The translations under genes were made by a program, and so were the position numbers. From positions 1 through 64,000 of the forward strand of contig NZ_JAUYQD010000021.1 of NCBI RefSeq assembly GCF_030697375.1: a stretch of 64,000 nt of DNA, in the 5' to 3' direction. The notes beneath the pieces are model-generated. The model did not search any database. It had not been told where the DNA came from and saw only the letters and a list, made by a program, of their open reading frames with translations. Positions 28,668 to 37,229 of this stretch are shown here, piece by piece (within the stretch, counting starts at the first letter, position 1; the number at the start of each line of letters is the position of its first letter). The DNA comes from Rhodoferax sp. GTDB taxonomy: Bacteria > Pseudomonadota > Gammaproteobacteria > Burkholderiales > Burkholderiaceae_C.

Positions 28668-30074
28668 TCAGCGCTGTTGCAGCTTATCAATCAGTTTTCC
28701 ATGGAATCCGCCAAAACCGCCATTGCTCATGCACAGGATGTGGTCGCCAGGGCGAACCTGGGCCAGCACTTGGTTCAGCAACCCGTCAATACTGTCGGCC
28801 ACTGACGCCCTTGCGCCCATGGGTGCCAGAGCGTCCTGCGCGTCCCAGCCCAGTCCGCCGCTGTGGCAAAAAGCCAGATCGGCCTCTTCCAGGCTCCAGG
28901 GCAGTTGTGCTTTCATGGCACCGAGTTTCATGGTGTTGCTGCGGGGTTCAAATACGGCCAGTATGCGCGCAAGGCCTACTTTTCGGCGCAAACCGTCAAC
29001 CGTAGTGCGAATGGCTGTGGGGTGGTGGGCGAAATCGTCGTACACCGTGACGGGTTCGGGGTCTGTGCCGTGGTCAAAATGGTTTTTGAGCTGGACCCGC
29101 GCCCGAACTTCCATGCGGCGTTTGACGTTCTCAAACCGACCGAGCGCTTGTGCCGCCACGATTGGCGGTACCCCCAGATGGTCTGCCGCAGCCATGGCGG
29201 CCAAAGCATTGTGCTGGTTATGCACACCCGTTAAGGCCCATTCGACTTGGCAAAGCTGTTCGCCGCGGCGGTACACCGTGAATGCATGTGGCTCGCCTAC
29301 CGCTGTGAAATCGCTCACCGTCGCGCCAAAGCTGCACACCTCGCTCCAGCATCCTTGGTGTAGTACCCGTGCCAAGCTTTCCTCCAATCCGTTGACCACC
29401 ACGCGACCCGATGCAGGGACCGTGCGAATCAGATGGTGGAATTGGCGTTCGATGGCGTCCAGGTTGTCGAAAATGTCCGCATGGTCGAATTCCAGGTTGT
29501 TCAGGATGGCCGTGCGCGGGCGGTAATGCACAAATTTGCTGCGTTTGTCGAAGAAGGCCGTGTCGTACTCGTCAGCTTCTATAACAAAGCACTTGCCAGC
29601 GCCCAACCGCGCAGACACCTCAAAGTTCATGGGTACGCCCCCCACCAAAAAACCGGGCTGCAGCCCGGCGCACTCCAAAATCCACGCAAGCATCGCTGTG
29701 GTGGTGGTTTTGCCGTGTGTACCGGCCACTGCCAGCACATGGCGGCCCTGAAGCACATGCTCGGCCAGCCATTGGGGGCCACTGGTGTACAGGGCGCCAG
29801 CATCCAAAATGGCTTCCATCAACGGGAATTTAGGGGTTCCGTCGGCCAGCCGTGCCCGGCTCACCACGTTGCCGATCACAAATGCGTCGGGTTGGAGTGC
29901 CATCTGGTCCGCGCCAAAACCTTCAATCAGGTCGATGCCGAGCGCACGCAGTTGGTCACTCATAGGGGGGTAAACGCCTGCGTCGCAACCGGTTACACGG
30001 TGGCCCGATTCCCGGGCCAAGGCCGCCAGCCCGCCCATGAACGTGCCACAAATACCTAGAATATGGATATGCAT
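28668..30074 (-). CDS. mpl: UDP-N-acetylmuramate:L-alanyl-gamma-D-glutamyl-meso-diaminopimelate ligase
   Basis: [39 protein letters not shown]. Confidence 0.95.
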   Translation of the reverse strand: MHIHILGICGTFMGGLAALARESGHRVTGCDAGVYPPMSDQLRALGIDLIEGFGADQMALQPDAFVIGNVVSRARLADGTPKFPLMEAILDAGALYTSGPQWLAEHVLQGRHVLAVAGTHGKTTTTAMLAWILECAGLQPGFLVGGVPMNFEVSARLGAGKCFVIEADEYDTAFFDKRSKFVHYRPRTAILNNLEFDHADIFDNLDAIERQFHHLIRTVPASGRVVVNGLEESLARVLHQGCWSEVCSFGATVSDFTAVGEPHAFTVYRRGEQLCQVEWALTGVHNQHNALAAMAAADHLGVPPIVAAQALGRFENVKRRMEVRARVQLKNHFDHGTDPEPVTVYDDFAHHPTAIRTTVDGLRRKVGLARILAVFEPRSNTMKLGAMKAQLPWSLEEADLAFCHSGGLGWDAQDALAPMGARASVADSIDGLLNQVLAQVRPGDHILCMSNGGFGGFHGKLIDKLQQR

Positions 30075-30080
30075 GGGCCT

Positions 30081-30098
30081 ATTTTGCCAGTGCAAAAT
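30081..30098. promoter_or_regulatory. Symmetric divergent -10 pair for mpl and the 30105 gene
   Basis: CAT-gggcct-ATTTTGCcagtGCAAAAT-gcaaac-ATG: perfect 7-4-7 palindrome with 6 nt to each start codon. Confidence 0.5.
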
Positions 30099-30104
30099 GC
30101 AAAC

Positions 30105-30698
30105 ATGGATGCACTCAAAGCAGAAATTGCCGCCGTGGCTGCCCGTATGGTGGTCGAAGAGGGGTTGGAGTACGGCGCGGCCAAGCGGCGTGCCGCTAAA
30201 CAGATGGGACGTTCGCCGCGCAGTGCCTTGCCTGACAACGACCAGTTGGAGGCTTGCGTCGAGGACTATATTGCCGTTTTTTGCGCCGACACCCAACCCG
30301 CTGAGTTACGGGCCTTGCGTGAAATGGCCTTGGTGTGGATGGATCGGTTGGCGCCCTTTCGCCCGCACCTGGGGGGCTCGGTATGGCATGGAAGCGCCAC
30401 ACGGCGCTCGGATATCTACTTGCAGTTGTTTTGCGACGATCCCAAATCGGCGGAAATTAGGTTGATTGACATGGGGGTGCGCTTTGAGCCGCGTTCGGTC
30501 AAGGGCTTTCAGGGAGAAATGGTGGATGCGCTGAGCGTGCATGCGTTCAGTACCGAACTGGGGGAGTACATCGGCTTGCATTTGCTGGTGTATGACTATG
30601 ATGATTTGCGTGGGGCGCTCAAATCCGATACGCGGCGGCGGTGCCCGCGTGGCGATGCCTCCGCCGTGCGCAAATTGTTGCATGATCCCTCTCCATGA
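30105..30698 (+). CDS. Conserved hypothetical protein
   Basis: MDALKAEIAAVAARMVVEEGLEYGAAKRRAAKQMG; divergent from mpl. Confidence 0.75.
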   Translation: MDALKAEIAAVAARMVVEEGLEYGAAKRRAAKQMGRSPRSALPDNDQLEACVEDYIAVFCADTQPAELRALREMALVWMDRLAPFRPHLGGSVWHGSATRRSDIYLQLFCDDPKSAEIRLIDMGVRFEPRSVKGFQGEMVDALSVHAFSTELGEYIGLHLLVYDYDDLRGALKSDTRRRCPRGDASAVRKLLHDPSP

Positions 30699-31264
30699 CA
30701 ACTTCCGATAACGACCCATCCCTGTCCCCTGTCATTGCGAGTGCTTCTAGGCGCCGTGCCTTGGGGGTTGCTGCTACGGCTGCGCTTGCTGGTGTGGGAG
30801 TGGGGTGGTGGACTGCGCGTGATGGGGGTGCGGTGGCAGGCAATGGACTTGTGGAAGGATTTTGGTCTTTGCAGTGGGATACGCCAGAGGGGCGTTCACT
30901 GTCGATGCAGTCATTCAAGGGGCGTCCCTTGTTGCTGAACTTCTGGGCGACGTGGTGCCCACCGTGTGTGGAAGAATTGCCGTTAATTAATGCCTTTTAC
31001 CGTCAAAACAAGGGCAATCAATGGCAAGTACTAGGGTTGGCGGTTGATAAATTGGAGCCGGTGCGGGCTTTTTTGAAGCACACCCCGCTAGATTTTCCCG
31101 TTGGGCTTGCTGGGCTGTCTGGTGCAGATCTTGGGCGGTCGCTGGGTAATCTCACGGGTGGTTTACCGTTTTCACTGGTGATTGGCTCCGATGGATTGGT
31201 AAAGCAACGAAAGCTTGGGCGTTTGACGGGCGCGGACCTGGATGTGTGGGCTCGCTTAAAATAG
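30695..31264 (+). CDS. TlpA-like thioredoxin-fold protein
   Basis: LLLNFWATWCPPCVEELPLINAF (WCPPC). Confidence 0.92.
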   Translation: MTTSDNDPSLSPVIASASRRRALGVAATAALAGVGVGWWTARDGGAVAGNGLVEGFWSLQWDTPEGRSLSMQSFKGRPLLLNFWATWCPPCVEELPLINAFYRQNKGNQWQVLGLAVDKLEPVRAFLKHTPLDFPVGLAGLSGADLGRSLGNLTGGLPFSLVIGSDGLVKQRKLGRLTGADLDVWARLK

Positions 31265-31422
31265 CGGGCTCGTGGACGGATTTTCGTCGGCGGCGGCGTG
31301 ATGCTGAGATTTTTCTGGATTGAAAAGTCTTGAAAATTGACGTCAAATAATAAAATTTATCGCAATTTAATGTTTTTTGCTGTAAATTCGCCGCTTTATG
31401 AATAACGGTTGTTGGAGGTCTC

Positions 31423-31869
31423 ATGGATTTACGAAAACTTAAAACTCTGATCGATTTGGTGTCAGATTCCAATGTGACGGAGCTGGAAATTACTGAGGCG
31501 GAGGGCAAAGTTCGTATCGTCAAAGGCGGTGGTGTGATGTTGCAGGGCTATGCGCCTGCACAGCCTGTGATGGCTGCACCCGTTGTATCGATGGATGTGC
31601 CCAGCGTTGCCGCTGTCGTGCCCGAAGTCGCTGCAGGACACGCAGTTAAATCGCCGATGGTTGGCACTTTCTATCGTTCATCCTCGCCAGGGGCCAAACC
31701 CTTTGTTGAAGTGGGTGACGCCATCAAGGCTGGTGAAACCATCTGCATCATTGAGGCCATGAAGATTCTCAACGAGATTGAAGCCGACAAGTCAGGCACG
31801 ATTACCCAGATTCTTTGCGAAAACGGACAAGCAGTCGAATACGGCCAGCCACTGTTCACCATTGAATAA
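31423..31869 (+). CDS. accB: Biotin carboxyl carrier protein of acetyl-CoA carboxylase
   Basis: [17 protein letters not shown] biotinylation motif. Confidence 0.96.
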   Translation: MDLRKLKTLIDLVSDSNVTELEITEAEGKVRIVKGGGVMLQGYAPAQPVMAAPVVSMDVPSVAAVVPEVAAGHAVKSPMVGTFYRSSSPGAKPFVEVGDAIKAGETICIIEAMKILNEIEADKSGTITQILCENGQAVEYGQPLFTIE

Positions 31870-31887
31870 GCCGTCGCACAGAAACCC

Positions 31888-33237
31888 ATGTTCAAAAAAA
31901 TTCTGATCGCCAACCGTGGCGAGATTGCGCTGCGAATTCAGCGCGCCTGTCGAGAGCTTGGCATCAAGGCTGTGATGGTTTACTCCGAGGCAGACCGTGA
32001 TGCCAAGTATGTAAAACTGGCCGACGAGGCAGTTTGCATTGGGCCCGCTCAGTCCACATTGAGTTACCTGAATATGCCCGCGATCATTTCTGCGGCAGAG
32101 GTGACGGATGCAGAGGCGATTCATCCTGGCTATGGGTTTTTGAGTGAAAACGCGGATTTCGCCGAGCGGGTTGAAAAAAGCGGTTTCCAGTTCATTGGTC
32201 CCACGCCCGAATCGATTCGCATCATGGGCGACAAGGTATCCGCCAAGCAGGCCATGATTCGTGCCGGCGTTCCTTGTGTGCCGGGTTCTGAAGGGGAGCT
32301 ACCGGATGACCCGGTCCAGATTCGCCGCATGGCCAAGGCGGTGGGCTACCCCGTCATCATCAAGGCGGCAGGCGGTGGTGGTGGTCGTGGTATGCGGGTG
32401 GTGCATACAGAAGCCGCGCTGATCAATGCGGTGGCCATGACCAAGGCGGAAGCCGGTGCTGCATTTGGCAATCCAGCGGTATACATGGAGAAATTTCTCC
32501 AAAATCCGCGGCACATCGAAATTCAGATTCTGGCCGATAAGCATAAAAATGCGGTGTATTTGGGTGAGCGTGACTGCTCCATGCAGCGCCGCCATCAAAA
32601 AATTCTGGAAGAAGCGCCCGCACCAGGTATCAACCGCAAGCTAATCGACCGCGTGGGCGAGCGTTGTGTGACCGCCTGCAAAAAAATTGGCTATCGGGGG
32701 GCTGGAACTTTTGAGTTTTTGTACGAGGACGGTGAGTTCTACTTCATTGAGATGAACACCCGGGTCCAGGTCGAGCACCCGGTCACCGAAATGGTGACGG
32801 GCATCGACATTGTCAAAACCCAAATCATGGTGGCAGCGGGGGAGAAGCTGCCTTTTACCCAGCGTCAGATTGAGGTCCGTGGGCATGCCATTGAATGTCG
32901 CATCAACGCGGAAGATCCCTACAAGTTCATTCCCTCGCCAGGTCGCGTCACCATGTGGCATGCGCCGGGTGGTCCCGGCGTGCGGGTGGACTCCCATGTG
33001 TATACCAATTACTTTGTGCCCCCCAATTACGACTCGATGGTCGGCAAAATCATTGTCCATGGGGATACCCGTGAGCAGGCCATGGCGCGTATGCGCACCG
33101 CGTTGGCCGAGACTGTAGTGGAAGGCATCAACACCAATATCCCACTGCACCGCGAGTTGTTGGTGGATGCGAAATTCATGGATGGTGGCACCAATATCCA
33201 CTACCTAGAGCAGTGGCTGGAACAGCACAAACGCTAA
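31888..33237 (+). CDS. accC: Acetyl-CoA carboxylase biotin carboxylase subunit
   Basis: [44 protein letters not shown]. Confidence 0.98.
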   Translation: MFKKILIANRGEIALRIQRACRELGIKAVMVYSEADRDAKYVKLADEAVCIGPAQSTLSYLNMPAIISAAEVTDAEAIHPGYGFLSENADFAERVEKSGFQFIGPTPESIRIMGDKVSAKQAMIRAGVPCVPGSEGELPDDPVQIRRMAKAVGYPVIIKAAGGGGGRGMRVVHTEAALINAVAMTKAEAGAAFGNPAVYMEKFLQNPRHIEIQILADKHKNAVYLGERDCSMQRRHQKILEEAPAPGINRKLIDRVGERCVTACKKIGYRGAGTFEFLYEDGEFYFIEMNTRVQVEHPVTEMVTGIDIVKTQIMVAAGEKLPFTQRQIEVRGHAIECRINAEDPYKFIPSPGRVTMWHAPGGPGVRVDSHVYTNYFVPPNYDSMVGKIIVHGDTREQAMARMRTALAETVVEGINTNIPLHRELLVDAKFMDGGTNIHYLEQWLEQHKR

Positions 33238-33248
33238 GTCAGGAAACC

Positions 33249-34127
33249 ATGTTTGAATTGTGTTTGATGTGCCCCGAAGACCGGGTTGAGCGTTTGAGCG
33301 ACGCACTGGATGCACTGGATGCTTTGAGTGTGAGTGTGGAAGACGCCGATGCACAGACGGATGCCGAACAGGCTTTGTTTGGTGAGCCGGGCATGCCGCC
33401 TCCCAAAGAGGGCTGGCAGCGTTCACGCGTGACCGCCTTGTTTGCCGATGCGGCGCTTGCCCAAGAGGCCGCAGAGTTGCTACAAGCACAAGACTTCTTT
33501 CCAGGTTGCCAGGTGTTGGCCATGGCTGCGGTACCTGACCAGGATTGGGTTCGATTGACCCAATCGCAATTCACTCCAGTCGAAATTACCCCTGAATTCT
33601 GGATTGTTCCCACTTGGCATGAACCGCCAACGGCAGCACGGCAGATTATTCGTTTGGACCCTGGACTGGCCTTTGGTACAGGCACGCACCCTACAACGCG
33701 TATGTGTTTGCGCTGGGTGGCAACCCACACGGCCCAGGAGCGGGTATTGGACTACGGCTGTGGGTCGGGTATTTTGGCCATTGGGGCTGCGAAATTTGGG
33801 GCTCAGACCGTTGTGGCCGTTGATATTGATGAGGCGGCCGTGCAGTCGACTGAGTTGAATGCTGCCGCCAACGGCGTCACTCTGGTGGCCGGGCAGCCGG
33901 ACCGTGCCATTGGTGTATTCGATGTGGTGCTGGCCAATATTTTGGCGACTCCTCTCAAGGTACTTGCGCCCCTGCTCTGTGCGCACGTGGCCGTTGGTGG
34001 GAATCTGGTGCTAGCAGGTATTTTGGAGCGCCAGGCAGATGAGCTGATTCAGGCATATGCACCGTACTGTCGTTTGGCTGTTGCGGACCGTGAGGATGGG
34101 TGGATTTTGATGACGGCGTCGTTCTAA
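33249..34127 (+). CDS. prmA: Ribosomal protein L11 methyltransferase
   Basis: LDPGLAFGTGTHPTTRMCL; VLDYGCGSGILAIGAAKFGA; VLANILATPL. Confidence 0.96.
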   Translation: MFELCLMCPEDRVERLSDALDALDALSVSVEDADAQTDAEQALFGEPGMPPPKEGWQRSRVTALFADAALAQEAAELLQAQDFFPGCQVLAMAAVPDQDWVRLTQSQFTPVEITPEFWIVPTWHEPPTAARQIIRLDPGLAFGTGTHPTTRMCLRWVATHTAQERVLDYGCGSGILAIGAAKFGAQTVVAVDIDEAAVQSTELNAAANGVTLVAGQPDRAIGVFDVVLANILATPLKVLAPLLCAHVAVGGNLVLAGILERQADELIQAYAPYCRLAVADREDGWILMTASF

Positions 34128-34161
34128 ACCCGCTGATCAGCCGCTCTCTATTCGAACGCCG

Positions 34162-35178
34162 ATGAGCCTGATCACCCGATGCCCAGCCTGCACCACGATG
34201 TTCAAGGTGGTGCCGGATCAACTCCGTGTGTCGGATGGGTGGGTGCGCTGCGGTCAATGTGATGAGGTATTTGATGCCAACGTTCACATGCAGTCCGGTA
34301 TTCAGATTTCAGAGGACCCTGCGCCAATTCGCAAAGCTGTTTGGGGTGTTTCGTTACCTGAAGAGCCCCGTGAGGCCAGGCTCCCCGGAGTCCCTGAAGA
34401 GGTCTTCGACGATGCCATCGAAGAAGAGCCGATCATCACACCGCCACCAGATACTGCTGAATCCGAGTTTGAGTCAGCCCTGGTGGACCGTGAAGTCGCG
34501 TTCGATTCAGAGAGTGTTCGTGCTCTTGAGCCAAGGCAAAAGGAGGGCCCCGATGCGGAAGCTACTTTCGCCGACGACGAGTTATTGGCACCATTGGCAG
34601 AATCTGTAAGTCGGCAAGCGGATGTGCGGGAGATCAACTGGGAACCTGATCTTCCTCAGCTTTCTTTCATGCAAGCGCCATTTGTACCGTCCGTGTGGAA
34701 CAAACCACTGGTGCGCGCAGGACTCGCCACATTCTGTGTTTTTTTAGGTGTTTTTCTGTTGTTGCAGGTGCTCGTTCAGGAGCGGGACCGTATTGCCGCC
34801 ACTGAGCCGGATGCAAAGGCATTCTTGGTGTCGGTATGTGCTGTGTGGGGCTGCGAAATTTCACCCTTACGCCAAATTGATTCGGTGGTCATAGACAGTT
34901 CGTCCTTTGTCAAGGTGCGGGCAGATGTTTATCGGCTGAACTTTACGCTGAAGAACACGGCAAAAATCGGTATCGCGACCCCCTCGCTGGAGTTGTCTTT
35001 GACAGATATGAAGGACCAATCCGCGATTCGGCGTGTCATCACCGTCTCAGATTTTGCTCCTCAACAAGCGCTTATTGGGCCACAGGCCGAGCTCATTGCT
35101 TCGCTGCCCATCAGTGTGAAATTGTCAGGGGACACAGAGCGAATATCGGGTTACCGATTGTTGGCGTTTTATCCCTGA
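34162..35178 (+). CDS. Zinc-ribbon (MJ0042-type) and DUF3426 domain protein
   Basis: TRCPACTTMFKVVPDQLRVSDGWVRCGQCDEVFDA; single TM; C-terminal DUF3426-like region. Confidence 0.88.
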   Translation: MSLITRCPACTTMFKVVPDQLRVSDGWVRCGQCDEVFDANVHMQSGIQISEDPAPIRKAVWGVSLPEEPREARLPGVPEEVFDDAIEEEPIITPPPDTAESEFESALVDREVAFDSESVRALEPRQKEGPDAEATFADDELLAPLAESVSRQADVREINWEPDLPQLSFMQAPFVPSVWNKPLVRAGLATFCVFLGVFLLLQVLVQERDRIAATEPDAKAFLVSVCAVWGCEISPLRQIDSVVIDSSSFVKVRADVYRLNFTLKNTAKIGIATPSLELSLTDMKDQSAIRRVITVSDFAPQQALIGPQAELIASLPISVKLSGDTERISGYRLLAFYP

Positions 35179-35231
35179 AAAGGGTTGCGATGCAGGGCAA
35201 CCCATTGCCCGCGAAGCAAGACAGGCATGAA

Positions 35232-35261
35232 AAAGCCCGGAACCTTGCAGTGCCGGGCTTT
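35232..35261. terminator. Bidirectional intrinsic terminator between convergent genes
   Basis: aaagcccgg-aaccttgcagtg-ccgggcttt. Confidence 0.85.
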
Positions 35262-35281
35262 GAAGACACACGGCAAATGGA

Positions 35282-35794
35282 TTAGGGTTTGCTGGAGGTC
35301 GGAAATGGCCACGCGGCTTGTGGGTTCAGCATGGTGTGGGCTGCAGGAGCCGCAGGTGTCGCCTTGGTGGCCGGTGCTTTCACCGCTTTTTTCGCGGGCG
35401 CAGCTTTCTTCGCTGGTGCCGCCTTTTTAGCAGTTACTTTTTTGGTTGGAGCTGCCTTGGGCGCTGGTGCAGCTTTCTTTGCCGCTACTTTTTTGGCTGG
35501 AGCTGCCTTGGGGGCCGGTGCGGCTTTCTTGGCAGCTACTTTCTTGGCTGGAGCTGCCTTGGGCGCTGGTGCAGCTTTCTTTGCAGCTACTTTCTTGGCT
35601 GGAGCTGCCTTAGGCGCTGGTGCGGCTTTCTTTGCAGCTACTTTCTTGGCTGGAGCTGCCTTGGGGGCCGGTGCGGCTTTCTTTGCAACTACTTTCTTAG
35701 CTGGAGTTGCCTTGGGGGCGGATGCGGCTTTCTTTGCCGCTACTTTCTTGGTTGGAGCCGCCTTTTTTGCGGCTGGTTTTTTTGCAGTTGCCAT
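35282..35794 (-). CDS. Histone H1-like Lys/Ala/Pro-rich DNA-binding protein (170 aa)
   Basis: MATAKKPAAKKAAPTKKVAAKKA...; ends LNPQAAWPFPTSSKP. Confidence 0.92.
   Translation of the reverse strand: MATAKKPAAKKAAPTKKVAAKKAASAPKATPAKKVVAKKAAPAPKAAPAKKVAAKKAAPAPKAAPAKKVAAKKAAPAPKAAPAKKVAAKKAAPAPKAAPAKKVAAKKAAPAPKAAPTKKVTAKKAAPAKKAAPAKKAVKAPATKATPAAPAAHTMLNPQAAWPFPTSSKP
35393..35749 (-). repeat. Seven tandem 51-bp (17-aa) units in the histone H1-like gene
   Basis: Units of KKVAAKKAAPAPKAAPA; 3 protein-identical plus 4 variants. Confidence 0.9.
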
Positions 35795-35963
35795 TGAATT
35801 CTCCTTGATCAGTTTACAAAGAGCACTTCTTGCGGATTGGAGTGCAAGAAGCGATTCATGCTGTTGGGGCGAGTCCCAGCAGCATGAATGGGGTGACACC
35901 GATCCAACAAGCCGCGATGCAAGGCCAGTTGAATCTGTGAAATCTTTAGAATCATTTTGACCG

Positions 35964-37118
35964 TCAATCCCAAGAAAGTGCTCCACCTGATTGGTACTCG
36001 ATCACGCGTGTTTCAAAGAAATTACGCTCTTTTTTCAAATCAATCATTTCACTCATCCATGGGAATGGGTTTTCTTCGTTCGGGAACAAGGTGTCCATTC
36101 CGATTTGGGTTGCACGTCGATTGGCAATGTAGCGCAAATAACCCTTGAACATGGATGCATTCATGCCCAGGACACCGCGTGGCATGGTGTCTTCAGCGTA
36201 ACGGTATTCCAATTCAACAGCTTTCTCAAACAAACCTTTGATCTCCGCTTTGAATTCGCTGGTCCACAGGCCCGGGTTTTCAAGCTTCAATTGGTTGATC
36301 AAGTCGATGCCGAAGTTGCAGTGCATAGATTCGTCACGCAAAATGTACTGGTATTGCTCTGCGGCGCCGGTCATTTTGTTTTGCCGGCCCAGGGCCAAAA
36401 TTTGGGTGAACCCCACATAGAAGAAAAGGCCTTCCATCAGGCAGGCAAAGACGATCAAGGACTTGAGCAAAGTCTGGTCGGCTTGGTGTGTTCCTGTGTG
36501 GAAGTGAGGGTCCATGATGGCCTCGATAAACGGGATCAGGAATTCATCTTTGTCCCGGATGGATTGAACCTCGTTGTAGGCGTTGAAAATTTCACTTTCA
36601 TCCAGACCCAAGGACTCTACGATGTACTGGTAGGCGTGGGTGTGGATAGCTTCTTCAAAGGCCTGGCGCAGGAGGAACTGACGGCATTCTGGTGCAGTGA
36701 TGTGCCGGTAGGTGCCCAGCACAATATTGTTGGCGGCCAGCGAGTCGGCGGTGACAAAGAAGCCGAGGTTGCGTTTGACAATGCGGCGTTCATCTTCGGT
36801 CAGGCCATTGGGGTCTTTCCACAAGGCAATGTCCCGCGTCATATTGACTTCCTGAGGCATCCAGTGGTTGGCGCAAGAAGCCAAGTACTTTTCCCACGCC
36901 CATTTGTACTTGAACGGGACCAACTGATTTACATCGGTTTTGCCGTTGATGATTCTTTTGTCGGCCGCTTGAACGCGGCGCGGCGCGGCTGTGACTTCTG
37001 CCACAGGGGCACGTGGAACAGGGGGAACTTGCGCACGCGCGACCGACATATTTTCAGACGGAGTACGTGCAAAATTCAACGGCGGTGTGGGCTTGACTTC
37101 TTCGTCCCAGGTCAGCAT
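35964..37118 (-). CDS. nrdB: Class Ia ribonucleotide reductase beta subunit
   Basis: [40 protein letters not shown]. Confidence 0.96.
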   Translation of the reverse strand: MLTWDEEVKPTPPLNFARTPSENMSVARAQVPPVPRAPVAEVTAAPRRVQAADKRIINGKTDVNQLVPFKYKWAWEKYLASCANHWMPQEVNMTRDIALWKDPNGLTEDERRIVKRNLGFFVTADSLAANNIVLGTYRHITAPECRQFLLRQAFEEAIHTHAYQYIVESLGLDESEIFNAYNEVQSIRDKDEFLIPFIEAIMDPHFHTGTHQADQTLLKSLIVFACLMEGLFFYVGFTQILALGRQNKMTGAAEQYQYILRDESMHCNFGIDLINQLKLENPGLWTSEFKAEIKGLFEKAVELEYRYAEDTMPRGVLGMNASMFKGYLRYIANRRATQIGMDTLFPNEENPFPWMSEMIDLKKERNFFETRVIEYQSGGALSWD

Positions 37119-37146
37119 AAATGGTTCCAATCAGCGGATTATGAGA

Positions 37147-37186
37147 GCAGTGAAATGAAATGAAAAGTATTCATGTATTTCACTGC
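37147..37186. repeat. Inverted repeat in the nrdA-nrdB intergenic region
   Basis: gcagtgaaat...atttcactgc perfect 10-bp arms with inner atgaa/ttcat stem. Confidence 0.75.
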
Positions 37187-37229
37187 AAATTTGTGTTGTT
37201 CAATAGCATCGTGTGGTCTGTCCATTGCG

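Noticed and set aside
28534-29526. 330-aa plus-strand ORF opposite mpl
   Set aside because: Mpl motifs on the minus strand are clear; plus ORF has no recognisable domain.
33474-33500. gagttgctacaagcacaagac in prmA as another copy of the dispersed element
   Set aside because: Only the first ~8 bases resemble the repeat; the rest does not align.
35393-35749. Possible CRISPR-like or minisatellite array
   Set aside because: 51-bp units are contiguous in-frame coding repeats of a histone H1-like protein with no spacers.
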